From assembly GCA_947095585.1 (NCBI GenBank), contig OX352763.1, positions 31,731,462-31,795,461 of the forward strand: a DNA stretch of 64,000 nucleotides, in the 5' to 3' direction. Shown here in pieces: positions 32,151 to 44,489 of this stretch. The position numbers and the translations under genes are program-made. A model generated the notes under the pieces. That model had not been told where the DNA came from and did not search any database. It was given only the letters and a program-made list of their open reading frames with translations. Source of the DNA: Nephrocerus scutellatus (Eukaryota > Arthropoda > Insecta > Diptera > Pipunculidae). Position 1 is the first letter of the stretch. Each line of letters opens with the position of its first letter.

Positions 32151-34373
32151 AATCTCTTTTTTTAGAGGCCTGCTATTTTTTCGAATATGGGTACGTTATT
32201 TGGAACTCTATAGAGACCTCTTTTACATTACTCGTTGCAACATGAACGTATTGTTGAATGATCCAATTGTTATATGTTCCATCGCTTTCAATTCCATTTG
32301 CAATCTGATCGAGTTTTCTATTGATAGCTGATTTATTTAGATAATCAATTTCACACAAAAATTCTTAAAAATCTTTTCAACTGTCTTAAGTCTGTTTAAA
32401 TAAATAAATAAAAAATAAAAAGATGCCTTGATATCGGCGATCAGATTACGATTTTTTACAGAAATACAGGAAGTAAACTATGAATCTTTTTTTTTAGTTG
32501 GTTAGAGCATGATGGTCCAGTGCGCATTTTCATATTAAGTAAGATAGCGTTAATCTGAGACCCGACTAGTTTGATTGTTTAATTGCATTGATTCTATTCC
32601 AGGCTGCTTTCCATATATAGAAATAGAAACTTTTGTAATCTTTAAATCATGTAGCCTGCAGTTGGTAGATAACATTTCTTTAAATTACTTTGACTTATGC
32701 AGTCGTCATATGCCTTTTTTACGGCTGTTTGGCATTGTCCTTATGGGAATTTTCGTCTCCTTTTTCTGCTTTACTTTTTGTCATAATGGTTATTAGAAAT
32801 ACTCCTGTCTGCAATGATATCCTTGGGTATATTTATGTTAATTTAAGACTTCCCTTTTACGGCCTCTTAAACTTTCCTTGCAGTAGTGCTGATACTTTAA
32901 TCGGTGGTGGGGTGGACCTGGACGTATGGATTGTTTTTTTATTTTGTTTTTTGGGTTTTATTGTTGTTTGACTCGAAAAGCTGTACTTCACGTTCACGTG
33001 GATACAAATCTTTTTTTATTGTTGCTATGTTACTACACATTGTGGACTCTTTTACGGGTAATAAACGAGCCATAGATTTGTGCCTTGTTTATTGTATTTG
33101 TAATCATCTTTTGCTTCATTTGTTTTTTTTTTTTTGTGGAAATGAGTATTTTTGTTTTTTCAGGTGACTTAGTAACTTATGCATTTACCGCTATTTGCGC
33201 TTATAGTATTATAAGCAATTATTGCCAATATTTTAAACTCCAACAAAGTCGGTTACTATTTTTAATTTTTGTGATTCTTAGAACTTAATTTGAATATATC
33301 CTGATATAACTTTGACAGCTGTACTGTACTGTTTTTCGATAATTTACAATAATTTACTTCTTATATGGTGAGGCATATTTAATGTCGTATTGGGAATGTC
33401 AGTCATCAAAGACTGGTGTTTGGCGTCTTAGAGATGTATTCGGATATTACGCCATAAAAGGATTTATTCGTAATATAAATAATTCCCTTGGACACAAAAT
33501 TTCCAGTAATTTCCGATGGTAATATATCTTGTTTTTTTTATTAAATTTAGCTCGGAAGTGCATATGCATATGATTCTCTTACGCTTACGAAATGTCGCAC
33601 AAAAAATGTTCGTGAAAATGGCGCGCAATTTCCTTCCTTAGCGTTAGTGGTAGCACCGTGTCGTAGGATTGTGTACGGTGAGAGGAGTGTAACAAGGATA
33701 TGCCTTCCGCACGAACAACGAAACAACATCAAAAGGAAGTGGTCTCATGAATATTTGAAAAACCTGATCCAACATCCATTATTGTTTCTAAAAAGGATTT
33801 TTTTGTTTCAATTCTGTCTCTACGTACATGAGATGTAAATTTCCAATCCGATATTTTTGGATTCTAAAAATCGTTTTATACAATTCACTTAAAAGTCCTT
33901 GTAAAAGGTTTTTGGAAAAAATGCCAAACCGCAGCATATTTTATAAAAGTTGGAACAAAAACATAAATTAACCGCAGAAAGAAAGAAAAAACGTCCCACG
34001 TCTGTTTTTAATGAATTATTGAAATACAAAAGACTGACTCGTGATTACTTTACTTGGCTAAAAAGAAGTTGATACATACAGTTTTTAATTTCTATTTATT
34101 CAATAAGTAAGTTTGAATAAATTTATTCATTGATTATAGGAGGGTGGATGACCAGGTAATGCTAAGGCTTGTAATAAAAGGACCAGCGTGCCCTCCTTTA
34201 TTGCGGATTGTAGTAAGAGTACTCCTGTTATCCACTCTTATTATTAATCATCTTAACCCAACACAAAACTCAAAGTTAAACACGGTAACTCAAGACGCAG
34301 ACAACAATCAGAGTGAAAAGTTACACCCTTCGCTACTTTGACTTTTTTGTCTTTTGTATAATGATATAATTAT
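32151..34373. other. No gene recognised; one small RTE-like relic
   Basis: The T-rich plus strand at 32570-33300 gives several overlapping hydrophobic frames (up to 93 codons), which is what T-rich DNA yields by chance. GATGCCTTGATATCGGCGAT at 32422-32441 matches the RTE linker at about 37140. No other feature. Confidence 0.45.
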
Positions 34374-35503
34374 AAAAACAACCCATAAAAACTAAAATCA
34401 AAATTCTCTCATAGGAGATACATATGTGTTTAAAGTTTGAAGAAAATCGGGCTTATTTTTAAAAAATGTACACGGGCCCAATCAGGGCCCGTTAACTACA
34501 AAACTTTACATAGGTTTTGTCTATCAGTGATACACATTTGTTTAAAATTTAAAGAAAATCGTGTTAATTTTTTTGAAAAATTTGTATGGGGCCACACGAC
34601 CCCGTGGCCGGGGGTCTCCAAGATGTGTACAGAAAGAGTTGTCCATCGGAGATATACATCTCTATAAAATTTGAAGAAAATCGGGTTAATATTTTTAAAA
34701 AATTTTTACGATCCCCACGACGTCGGGGTCTCCAAATTTTTTTTACAAAAACTGTTGTTCATCCGAGATACTGTATGGGACCTCACGACCCCGGGGCCCG
34801 AGAAAAAAGTGTTGTCTATCGGAGATACACCAGGTGTATGTAAACTTTGAAGAAGATCGGATTAATTTTTTTTAAAAATTGGACTTCATGACCCCAAAAT
34901 TTTTACAAGAACTGCTGTCCATCGGTGTAATAAAATTTGAAGAAAATCGGGTTAATTTTTTTAAAAAATTTGTATTCAGGCCCACGACCCCAAGGCCCGG
35001 AGTCTCCAAAATTTATACAAAAAGTGTTGTCTATCGGAGATACACCAGGTGTATATAAAATTTGAAGAAAATCGGGCTCATTTTATTGAAAACTTTGGGA
35101 CCTCACGACCCCGGGGCCCGAGAAAAAAGTGTTGTCTATCGGAGATAAACCAGGTGTATGTAAACTTTGAAGAAGATCGGATTAATTTTTTTTTTTTAAT
35201 TGGTAAGGGACCTCATGACCCCAAAATTTTTACAAGTACTGCTGTCCATCGGTGAATATAAAATTTGAAGAAAATCGGGTTAATTTTTTTAAAAAAATTT
35301 TATGATCCCCACGACCCCGGTCGGGGTCTCCAAAATTTTTACAAGAACTGCTTTCCATCGGAAATTTAAAAAAAAAATGTCATCGGAGACATGCATGTGT
35401 GCAAAGTTTCAACGAAATCGGACTTTGGTAAGTGGGTTAAAAATTTATCGTAAGATTCCACGACAAACAAACAAACAAACACACGGGCACGCAGAGTTAA
35501 TAT
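34374..35503 (-). mobile_element. H-family element, long copy with tandem array (left part)
   Basis: Starts with reversed right end (AAAACAACCCATAAAAACTA), then about nine units of 90-120 bp carrying AAATTTGAAGAAAATCGGGT, GACCCCGGGGCCCG and GTTGTCTATCGGAGATACAC. The stretch from 34777 is repeated 320 bp later at 35097 with the same internal order, a higher-order duplication of about three units. Then the core block, (CAAA)n microsatellite at 35463-35480, CACGGGCACGC and AGTTAATAT at 35495-35503, where an RTE copy is inserted. The last bases of the element follow at 37275-37293. Confidence 0.85.
35495..35503. repeat. Left target-site duplication of RTE copy
   Basis: AGTTAATAT, the H terminus sequence, repeated at 37275-37283. 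Confidence 0.8.
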
Positions 35504-37274
35504 CATCATCATCGTATTTGGCTCTTCAACCGGTGTCCGGTCCTGGCCTCCCACAAAAAATCTCTCCACCCGTCCCGATTTCGAGCCAATGTCATCCAAT
35601 CCGGCATCCCAAAACTCTGAGCGACCTGGTCTACGCCATCTTTCCAGCGTAGGCTTGGCCGGTCTTGCTGTTGTGTTCCATAAATCCTTCCGGAAAGGAC
35701 TTTCCGAACAGGATGATCTTCGCTCATACGAACTAAGTGTCCTGCCCACCGGAGCCTACCGAGTTTAATTCTCTTTACGATGTCGACATCGCGGTAACGC
35801 TCGTAGATCTCATCATTATAGAATATCCGGAATCATCCTTCCTCACATACGGCGTCAACAATATACCGTAAGACTTTTCTCTCGAACGCGGCTAAGAGGT
35901 CAGAATGCTTTTTGCTAAGCACCAAAGTCTCGGATCCATATGTAAGTACTGGTATGACCATTGTCTTATACACCAGAAGCGTGGATGTTATGGTTATGTT
36001 CCTGGATTTGAAGAGTCTTGATAGACTGTAGTAGGCTTTGTTGGCTTTAAGCCACCGTGCGCGTATTTCTGGTTCCATGCTGCTACAGTTGACCAGAGAT
36101 AGGTAAAGGATTGCACTACTTCAAATTCGCGCTCCACTATTTGAATTAAGGGACCAATGTTGGATCTTCTACTCGAATACGTGTCCACCATGTACTTTGT
36201 TTTGCTCCCATTTATAAGCCGCACCAGATTTCGTGCCGCCTGCTCGATCTGGATGAAAGCTTCCTGTACAGCTTTTCGGTTTCTACCAACGATGTCAATA
36301 TCGTCGACTTAAGCCAGTATCTGAATGGACTTACAGACGATTGTTCCTTTCGCCGCTACGTCAGAGTCTCGGATCAATTTCTCCAACGCCAGGTTGAAGA
36401 GGACGCAGGCCAGTCCATCTCCTTGTCGGAGCCCGTTATAGATGTTGAATAGGCTTGATAGTATTCCGGATGTTTTTAGTTGGCTTATAACATTGGTCAT
36501 GGTCAACCTACATATTCGTGTCAGTTTATTTGGGATGCCGAATTCTCTCATGGCTTTATAGAGTTCTACTTTGGCTATGCTATCATAGGCGGCTTTAAAG
36601 TCTAAAAACAGATGGTGTAGTGAGTTTTGAAATAGTAGACATTTTTCCAGCACCTGCCTAAGGGTATAAATCTGATCAGTTGTTGATTTGCCTGGGATGA
36701 AGCCACGCTGGTATGGACCAATAATGACTTTAGCGTATGGGGCTATCCTGTCTTGTATGATAGAGGAGAAATCTTATACGCGGTACTCAACAACGTTATA
36801 CCACGACAATTGCTGCAGTTTTTGATATCTCCTTTCTTATGTATGGGGCACAGGATGCCTCTTCGCCATTCTTCTGGCATCGCTTCTTCCTCCCATACTT
36901 GCACTATTAGTTCATGAATTGCTTGGTGTATTGCGTGGCCTCCTGTTTTAATTAGTTCCGCTGGGATATCATCAGATCCCGGGGCCCATTTTTATTTTTA
37001 AGCCGATTGATTGCTCTGCTAACTTCGTCTATGCTTGGTGGCGGCAGCATAGTGTGGTCTTCGGTCATTGGTGGAGCCTCCAATTCCTCAGTTAGCTGGC
37101 CATTAAACAACTGATGAAAGTGCTCTTCCCATCGCTCTAAGATGCCTTTGAGATCGGCGATCAGATTACCTTATTTGTCTTTGCAGTATGTGCAACGCGG
37201 TGTATATTGCGTCGTCATACTGCGGACTATTTGGTAGAACTTCCGCGACTGGTGCGGTCCTCGCTCGCTCGCAA
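35504..37274 (-). mobile_element. RTE-like LINE, copy 4, 5' truncated, with target-site duplication
   Basis: 3' tail CATCATCATCG at 35504 on plus, 3' end region to about 35830, RT C-terminus (35833-36224: MEPEIRARWLKANKAYYSLS, YKTMVIPVLTYGSETLVLS), palm (36309-36653: FLDFKAAYDSIAKVELYKAM, NIYNGLRQGDGLACVLFNLA), then the finger/linker region to 37274. The YADD site at about 36304-36315 reads stop-VDD, so it is dead. The insertion is flanked by AGTTAATAT on both sides. Only the 3' 1.77 kb was copied, typical of incomplete reverse transcription. Confidence 0.9.
36309..36653 (-). pseudogene. RTE-like RT palm fragment, 114 codons
   Basis: Block A FLDFKAAYDSIAK and the block NGLRQGDGLACVLFNLALEK are intact and give the best-preserved statement of this family in the window. 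The frame ends at the mutated YADD. Confidence 0.85.
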
Positions 37275-37297
37275 AGTTAATATAGAGAATTTAAAAA
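37275..37297 (-). mobile_element. Remainder of the interrupted H element
   Basis: AGTTAATATAGAGAATTTAA: the second copy of the 9-bp target sequence followed by the terminal box that completes the H element begun at 34374. Confidence 0.8.
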
Positions 37298-39104
37298 TTA
37301 CAAAACATAATAATAACATGACAATTGTCATCTGTTGGAGTATGTATGTATGTATGTATATTTGCGTTCCAGCATTGGATAGCCCTATCGCTAGGGATGA
37401 GTTGGGAATTGGATGACTTGTAAAAATAATCTAAAAACAATCGATTTTACAGTCGAAGCCATAGTTTTTTTTTTTTGGGTAGCTAATATGAATGGTGAAG
37501 GTAAGCAACCCATATCATCACGACCGATATTAGTGTAGAAACCATAGAATTGACTTCCTAATATAAGGAGTTACTACCTAGGACCCAGTGTCCGAACCAA
37601 TATATGTTATTGACGAAATCATTATCTAGTATATCAGCAGCTTGGTTACTGGGCTTGCAGAGTCTTAAGAAAATTTTAGAAGTCTGTTGGCTTGGAGCAA
37701 GAGTAGTTTCCATATTTTTTCATTTTTTTTTTATATTTTTATCGTATGATCGACATTATGATCAAGAGCTTTGCAACCCTATAATGCTAAGCACTGCGTG
37801 GATGTTATGAAATTAATAAATTAAGAAAGGAAAAGGCGGAGATGTCTATGCACAAGTCACTTGAATGTCAGTTGATCAGATATTGGTAGATGAAATTGAC
37901 ACTTGATAGGTAAAGGAATGCGTAATTTTGAATTCGTATGTATACGTTAACTGTGGGACAAATGCTGGATTATATGTTGGCAGACGTTGCAACCACAATA
38001 TTGTATAATATCCTGCTCTCCTTTCTGTAATATGGCAAAATTCGTGACATTTTTTGATCAATGAAAGCCTGTCGTACCTGCATTTATCTTATAAGTTTCG
38101 TAATAGAGAATTTTGTTCATTGACATGTAACAACATAGTTACGCAAAACTGTCTCCAACAAAAGGTCGAAAAAAACACCGAATAGAACACCCATATTGGT
38201 AATCTTAGATCATTGGTCATTTTCAGTTTTTGGGTGTAGGTGCTTTGATTTCCCAGAATAAATGCAACCACCATAATCCCAAGGTAGCAGAAGATAAATA
38301 AATTAAGTTGTAATTGAAAAGGGGTTTCTTAATTTAGAAAAGGCTCATTCCAAAATTCAGTCACGTAATAAGAAGTTGATTACTGTCTTAAGTGATAAAA
38401 GAAAACCAATTATTTAATTCTATATTAGTCATATAATTCGATACTCCATTTAGCTATAATACAATAACCACAGTTTCTACTAACAAAAAATAACTTTGTT
38501 ATTTAATTGTCGCTGCAGGCATTTTATCCGCTTGTCCATTCGCATGAAAAGCCCAATTAACATCAAAAACATTGAACTGAAAATGAAAAAGAAAATGATG
38601 TGAAAAAAATAATCAAATTTTCTGCTTTATTCCAGCAAGATAGGTTCTTACTTTTCCATTGAACGAGGATGCATTGTAATGGACTGGTGATCCTTTTCAC
38701 AATCACGTAATTCAATTTAATTCTTCATAAAACTGAAGATATAAAAACGGACTCGACGCAACACAAGGACTTACTTCAGAAATCAAACCACGTATTTTCC
38801 TTAAGCGTTTCAAAATTTTGAAATTTCCTGTCTGAATTGGCAGCGGGCACGCTGATGGTTATTTGTTTCTTCCCTTTTTTTCTGCTCCTGCTGATTGTGT
38901 TGCAGCTATTTTTGATGATTCTGGAGTACGGATAGCGGAATCCATTGAAAATCTATCAAAGCTCGCGCATTAACTTTGGACATTTTTTTTAAACATTAAA
39001 TGATCTCATTTACATTACTTTTGATTTCGATTTAGTAACTGTAGTTAATACATTTAACTATATACACTTTAAGCGAATTAATTATTTTTTATTAGAAGAA
39101 CATG
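37298..39104. other. No gene recognised
   Basis: Contains a short (TATG)n run at 37339-37358. Remainder AT-rich without recognisable coding. Confidence 0.45.
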
Positions 39105-39175
39105 TAAGGACAATCGGTTGGGACATTATTTACTGCTTACCATCACCAAATGATCAGGTGGAATTTCTCGATTCG

Positions 39176-39184
39176 AATATTAAT
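39176..39184. repeat. Left target-site duplication of an RTE tail
   Basis: AATATTAAT, repeated at 39285-39293. Confidence 0.75.
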
Positions 39185-39284
39185 CATCATCATCATCATT
39201 TTTGGCTCTAAAACCGGGGTCCGGTCCTGGCCTCCTGAAAAAAGTCTCTCCACCGGTCCCTATTTCGAGCCGATGTCATCCAAA
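39185..39284 (-). mobile_element. RTE-like 3' tail, 100 bp, inserted in the LINE
   Basis: CATCATCATCATCAT followed by TTTTTGGCTCTAAAACCGG, GGTCCTGGCCTCCTG and ATTTCGAGCCGATGTCATCC, the same order as at 35504-35600 and 6868-6965. Flanked by AATATTAAT on both sides, so it is a strongly 5' truncated insertion. Confidence 0.85.
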
Positions 39285-39608
39285 ATATTAATAATCGTTT
39301 TAGTTCACATGTTCCTATAAGAACCAAAACTGCTTCCTCAGATAATACACCATGGTTCTCTAACTAAATTCGTCAACTAATAAAACAGCTTGACAGAGCA
39401 TACAACAGTTGGAAGCGTTTTTGGTTAGAGGACCAACCAACGAAGTACATACCGCCATCTCCGCAACAAAGTAGTAAGGGAGATAAGAGCCGCTAAATCA
39501 AGGTTCTACTCTAGTCGACTCAATGCAACTATGGGTGGGAAGCTTTTGTGGAAAAATCTGCGTAATGTATGTATAGGTAAAGTTAAAAGACAGCATTTTG
39601 AAGGATGA

Positions 39609-40055
39609 TTGATTAAGATCAATAACCATCTCAACAGAAAATTTGTTTCTTCACAGACTACGGCTTTATCTATTCCACAGAACAGTAATGTAGCATCATC
39701 TACTACAACCTGTTCTAGTTTTTCCTTTACGACTACTGATGTAGTAGAAAGTGTAATATCTATTAAGTCTAATTCGGTCGGCGTTGGTGAGATACACCCA
39801 TCATTCCTAAATATCATCTTACCTATTATCTTGCCCTATATTACGTACATCTTTAACACAGTGCTGACAACAGGTATTTTTCCTGCTAAATGGAAAGTTG
39901 CAAAATTACTGCCCGTCCCTAAGACACCTAAAGGATATGAGTTTCGACCTATCTCCATTCTTTCCTTTTTGTCCAAAATTTTTGAAATGATTATACAAAA
40001 GCAAATAAATCAACGCCTAAGCAATCTGGATTTCGGCCGAAACATAGTTGCATAA
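39609..40055 (+). pseudogene. CR1/Jockey-like RT N-terminal region, 148 codons
   Basis: VGEIHPSFLNIILPIILPYI corresponds to RT block 0-1, KLLPVPKTPKGYEFRPISIL to block 2, SFLSKIFEMIIQKQINQRL to block 2a. The frame is lost at the QSGF block (residues FGRNIVA). Start Met is not the natural one. Confidence 0.8.
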
Positions 40056-40584
40056 CAGCCAGAATAGGAATATCAGATGACATACGGCATGTTCTAGATC
40101 AGAGAAATGTTTCGTTCTTAGTTCTAGGTAGACCATTAAATTTTATGCCATAAGCTATCTCGACTTTATAACTTTGAACCTAGCGCTGTGAAATTGATTC
40201 CATCATACCTGACAGGTAGATTTTAGGCAGTGGAAATTAATAAGGTTCTGTCAGACTTTCTTCCTTTAACCAGAGGGGTTCCTCAATGATCCATATTAGG
40301 ACCATTACTATTTCCTCTGTTTCTAAATGAAGTTCCATCCATCGTTATGCACAGCTCACTTCATATGTACGCTGATGATGCTCAGCTCGTTCTGAGTTGC
40401 CCGTTTTGCTTAATCGGGCATGCTGTGAATTGTATAAATGATGATCTTTCAAATATAGCGCTGTGGTCTAATAGTATCGGTCTAATGCTAATTGCAAAAA
40501 AACCTAAATGCATTGTCATCTCTAATAAAATATAAATGGACCTTTCATATTTCCCGTCTATCACATTGAGTATGTTGAAAAGGC

Positions 40585-41586
40585 CAAAAACTGTTTTAAA
40601 ACAATTAACCCGATTTTCTTCAAATTTTATATGCGCGTGTATCTCCGATAGGTAACATTTTTGGTAAACAATTTGGATACCCCGTGTCCGGGGTCGGGGG
40701 CCCCAAATTTATTAAAATTTTATAGAATCTCCGATGGACAACACTTTTTGTAAAAAAAAATTTGGACCCCGGATGACAGGGTGACAATTTAAAAAAAAAA
40801 ATTAACCCGATTTTCTTCAAATTTTAGAAACGTATGTATCTGAATGGACAACACTTTAAGTAAACATTTTGGAGACCCCCGGCCCCGGGGTCGTGGAGCC
40901 CCAAAAACTTTTTTTTTTTTTTTTTTGGAGACATTTTGGAGACACCGGGTCTTAGGGTCATGGGGCCCCAAAAGTTTTTTTTAAAAACTTAACCCGAATT
41001 TTTTCAAATTTTTTACAAATTTCCGATGCAAAAATTTTACAGACGCCGGGACCTGGGTCGTGGGGCGTCATAAAATAAAAATTACCCCAATTATGGTAAA
41101 ATTTTATACACATGTGTATCGCCGATGGACAAAACTTTTTGGACATTTTTTGATCGAGGGGTGCCCGTATAAATTTTTTAAATATTAGCCCGATTTACTT
41201 TAAATTTTAAACATATGTTTATCCCGAGGGACAACAGTTTTTGTAAAGTTTTTGGAGCGAATGATCCCTGAGGCCCGGGGGCGGGGCCATATTTTTTTTT
41301 TAATTAACCCGATTTAATTTAAATTTAAAACATATGTGTATCTCCGATAGACCGAACTTTTTGTAAAAATTTTTGAGTTTTTGATTTGAATTTTTTCCCA
41401 TACAAATTTTTTTTACACGTGTGTATCTCCGATGAGAACAGTTTTTGAAAAAAATTTTGAAGTGAAGGGGGCTCCAATATTAATTTTTTCCAAATTAACC
41501 CCGTTCAAACTTTGCACACATATGTATCTCCTATTAGAGAATTTACATGATAAATTTTAATTTTTATGGGTTGTTTTTTTTTATTT
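40585..41586 (+). mobile_element. H-family element, array and right end
   Basis: About eight units on the opposite strand sense to those at 34374 (AACCCGATTTTCTTCAAATT, GTGTATCTCCGATAGG, GACCCCCGGCCCCGGGGTCG) and a complete right end: TATTAGAGAATTTACATGAT, TTTTTATGGGTTG and a T run. The left end with core block is missing; the array abuts the LINE at 40560. Confidence 0.8.
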
Positions 41587-42690
41587 TGATTTCTTTTCTT
41601 TTTTTTAATTGTATATCTCTTTATTTTTAATATTATTTGTTTTTTATCTTTACTTTTATTTATTTATTTTTGTACTAATTCAAGCTGCTTTCTCGTATGT
41701 CAATGCTTAAGCTTGTCACTAATTTATAAGACTTTGTTATCTTAATGTGAATAAGAAGTGCGAAATAAATAATAATAAAAATAATAATAATAATACATAA
41801 AAACTATCGTGGATGTCCTTCATCCTTCAAAAAATGCCAAATAAATATCTTCATTGCTTTTTGTTTCACTTTCTTTTGTCACACTTTTGAGTTGCATTTG
41901 TCAGCCTGATACATAATCAGCTTTGTCAATCAGCGGTTACAGATGATTGTAATATCCAGCATAGCAACTAAATGATAAGAAACATCAAAAAATTAACAAT
42001 AATAGCTATTTATATTTCCAAGTGAATTGATTTAAATGCAAATATTTATTTTATCTCAAATGGAAATTATAAATGTAATTGGAAACATAGCAAACAATGA
42101 ACAATTGACGAACAACTGCATGGAATGCAAACTTTCGCTTAGGCGAATATTTGATGGGTGATTTTATATCCTGCACAAATATGTAATAAAAGTTTTATTG
42201 TTATTTTGAGCAACAACACAAATCCTATACATAAACATACACACACACATCACTTACGTTGAACGAAGACGACGTACGTGTGTCCGGTTAATGGCTTTGC
42301 CTGTAACCAAAATTAAATTTATTAATAGCGAAATTAGCTGCAACAAGGACTGCTGTTTTATGGCAAATGATTCGGACATTTAATTGTTTGCACGTATATA
42401 TAGATATTTGGTATTGTGGTATTTGAATTATGGCGCTATTTGATTTTATTACCTTATTGGAATGCTGATGCTTCTAGCATTGCCCTAGAGGAGCTTATTA
42501 CATCAGAAGTAAATACAAATAAAGTAAAATTCAATTATTAATCTGTTTTTGGATGTTGATTGAATTAGTTGCTTAAAAGGTTGATATTACATATAAATTA
42601 TTATTAGGAAAATTAATTTAATTTTTCAGAAGCCCAGCAATGTAAGTAGTGGTAAGAGATAACTTCCAAAATTTTGTTGGTATTATTGAC
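41587..42690. other. No gene recognised
   Basis: AT-rich, with an (AAT)n stretch at 41766-41797 and (CA)n at 42237-42249. Confidence 0.45.
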
Positions 42691-42699
42691 TTTATTTGT

Positions 42700-43014
42700 G
42701 AATTGTTATCGGGTAAGGATTTTGAAACATATTGGACAGACACTTTGGTCAAGACCTCTCAATCATTGATTTTGGACCCTCAAAAGACCCCCACAAAACC
42801 CTCAAAGGCCTTCCAAAAGACCCCTAAAATATCCCCATGAGCCCCCAAAATTCCCTCAAAGGACCCCCAAAATAAACCCAAAAGACCCTCAAAGGAAGTC
42901 CAAAAGACCCCCAAAATACCACCAAAATACCGCTAAGCTCAAAAAACGACCACAAAACGATCACAAACAAATTTATTGAAAGTGGGACCGAACAACGTCT
43001 GTCGGGTCAGCTAG
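42700..43014 (+). mobile_element. Helitron-like 3' half with CCCCCAAAA-type repeats
   Basis: 42775-42960 is a degenerate array of ACCCTCAAAAGACCCCC-like units; it leads to GGGACCGAACAACGTCTGTC, GGGTCAG and CTAG at 43011-43014 followed by T. GACCGA and TCGGGTC form an imperfect hairpin 5 bp before the end. The left end is not visible; the piece at 61425 has the left half with similar repeats. Confidence 0.65.
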
Positions 43015-43039
43015 TAGTTTTATAAGACCCAAGATTTTA

Positions 43040-43531
43040 TCAATTCATGAAACCTTCTAAAATCGCCGACGTGTCACTGTTGTCACACAAAACAATATCC
43101 TTTTTTTTCTAAATTCCGGTACACCCTGTACGAACGCAGTGCAGCCAACCGATGTATGTTCAAGCCAAACAAGAGCAACCATCATCATGCCACCGTACTG
43201 GCCAACCACAGTGCGGCAAGTTGCGAACTGATCCATAACTAACTGTGTTGCGGAAAAGTATACTCGTAAAAGGGCGAACACGGTCGCTTTTCTTTTCTTC
43301 TGCTGCTTGCGTCGCCTGGACAAGTTATACTTATAATAAATCTATACTTAGCTGTCAAAGTTTCCCTGCCGGAGTTACTTTGTTGATTCGCTGCCAACGT
43401 CGTCGTATAACGTAGATTCACTTCGAGAATGTCCGGTGGGTTGCTACGCCTATACATATCAGCATCTCGCTGCCGCGGTTCTTTGTCAGCTATTTCGCTG
43501 CCAACGTTGTCGTATAACGTAGCTTCACTTC
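43040..43531 (+). repeat. Uncharacterised repeat X, copy 1
   Basis: Shares with 48106-48530 the words AATTCCGGTACACCCTGTAC (there TTCTGGTGCACCCTGTAC), GCAGTGCAGCCAAC, AAAGGGCGAACAC (GGGCGAGCAC), TTTTCTTCTGCT and CGGGTTG/GGTGGGTTG. Inside copy 1 a 37-bp stretch starting TTCGCTGCCAACGTCGTCGT at 43387 recurs 107 bp later at 43494. No long frame. Could be an LTR, but no TG..CA ends, primer site or TSD found. Confidence 0.5.
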
Positions 43532-43690
43532 ACAAAATTTGTATGGGAGCCCCCCGACCACGCTGCCCGATCACTCGCACATTTTTATAGAAAGTATTGT
43601 CATCGAAAATATACATGTGTGCAAAATTTCAATAAAATTGGGCTTTGGGAAGTGGGTAAAAAATTTATCACAAGATCTAAAGATCTGTAC
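43532..43690 (-). mobile_element. H-family element, core block only
   Basis: TTGTATGGGAGCCCCCCGAC, AAAGTATTGTCATCGAAAAT, ATTGGGCTTTGGGAAGTGGG, TTTATCACAAGAT. No termini. Confidence 0.7.
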
Positions 43691-44375
43691 TAAAAACTTG
43701 TCCGACATCTCTAAGCTGTGATAATCTCGCAGTCCCACAACTTGAAAATAATCTCTTTTTTCGCACAGAAGAAAACTCTCTGCTCTGCTTATTGTCTGTA
43801 TAGAAAACGTTCATAAAATTTCATAAATAACGATGCGTGCCTTGTGTGACACCTCCATGTTTCCCTTAATACGGCAGTTGACATTAAATGCAGACATTAC
43901 TTTAAGAAATTTAGACACCCGCTACAAAACTTTGTCCTTTAGAGGCAACATTAATAATAATTATTGTTTGTGATTTATAATCGCTTCATCCATTATTGGT
44001 TGATTAATAAGGTTCGAATTTAATGACATAATAAAGCTGTCAATGTTGTTCATGTGAATGTTTCAAATAAGTGAGAAGTAAACTGAAGCCCTTAGGAAAA
44101 GGCGTCATTATGGGATTACGGTGGGGGAGTGAAACTTTAAATGGAATATCGCCGAACATGATAGGACAATGCATAGAAAAACAAGCACACATAGGGAGGA
44201 CTTTTTCTTTAACAAAAAGTCGATCAAATTCGAAATTTCAACTTGTTTCAGTAGCTCCAAAAATTTGTGGTACATCAAAGATTCTTATTTAGTAGACAAG
44301 TGATGGAGTGCATTTATGTAAGCAGTCATATACTTTACTGGATTGTTCACTCAGTTGCTGGCCAATGCTCCAAAG
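43691..44375. other. No feature recognised
   Basis: AT-rich spacer; the 73-codon frame at 44071 has no known motif. Confidence 0.45.
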
Positions 44376-44489
44376 TTTATTGAATTCCACTATAAATGGT
44401 GAAAAATAATAACAGATGCAGATCACTGCTTTTGTGGTGAAAAAAAAAACAATCACCAAATCGTAAAGCAGCGCTGCACACAGCGCACA
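44376..44489 (-). mobile_element. H-family element, internal piece
   Basis: TTGAATTCCACTATAAATGG and CAGCGCTGCACACAGCGCAC are the internal segment also seen at 740-830 and 29860-29960. Confidence 0.55.

Larger units (their letters stand above)
39105..40560 (+). mobile_element. CR1/Jockey-like LINE, second subfamily, EN end to RT
   Basis: Plus strand: linker DQVEFLDSNI (before 39176) continuing as SSHVPIRTKTASSDNTPWFS and LIKQLDRAYNSWKRFW after an RTE insertion at 39185-39284; RT at 39609-40055 (GEIHPSFLNIILP, KLLPVPKTPKGYEFRPIS); then frame-shifted DDIRHVLDQRNVSFLVL, LIPSYLTGRF, FLPLTRGVPQ-SILGPLLF, and MYADDAQLVLSCPF with YADD at 40368-40379. All blocks are in order. It ends after VISNKI at about 40535-40560, next to an H element. 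Frames broken by several stops. Confidence 0.85.

Noticed and set aside
32575..33288. Series of hydrophobic frames that look like membrane proteins
   Set aside because: T-rich DNA gives Phe/Leu/Ile/Val-rich frames in every case; they overlap in different frames and show no conserved pattern.
43057..43457. Minus-strand frames of 88 and 72 codons as a gene
   Set aside because: They lie within repeat X, do not correspond in its second copy, and show no motif.
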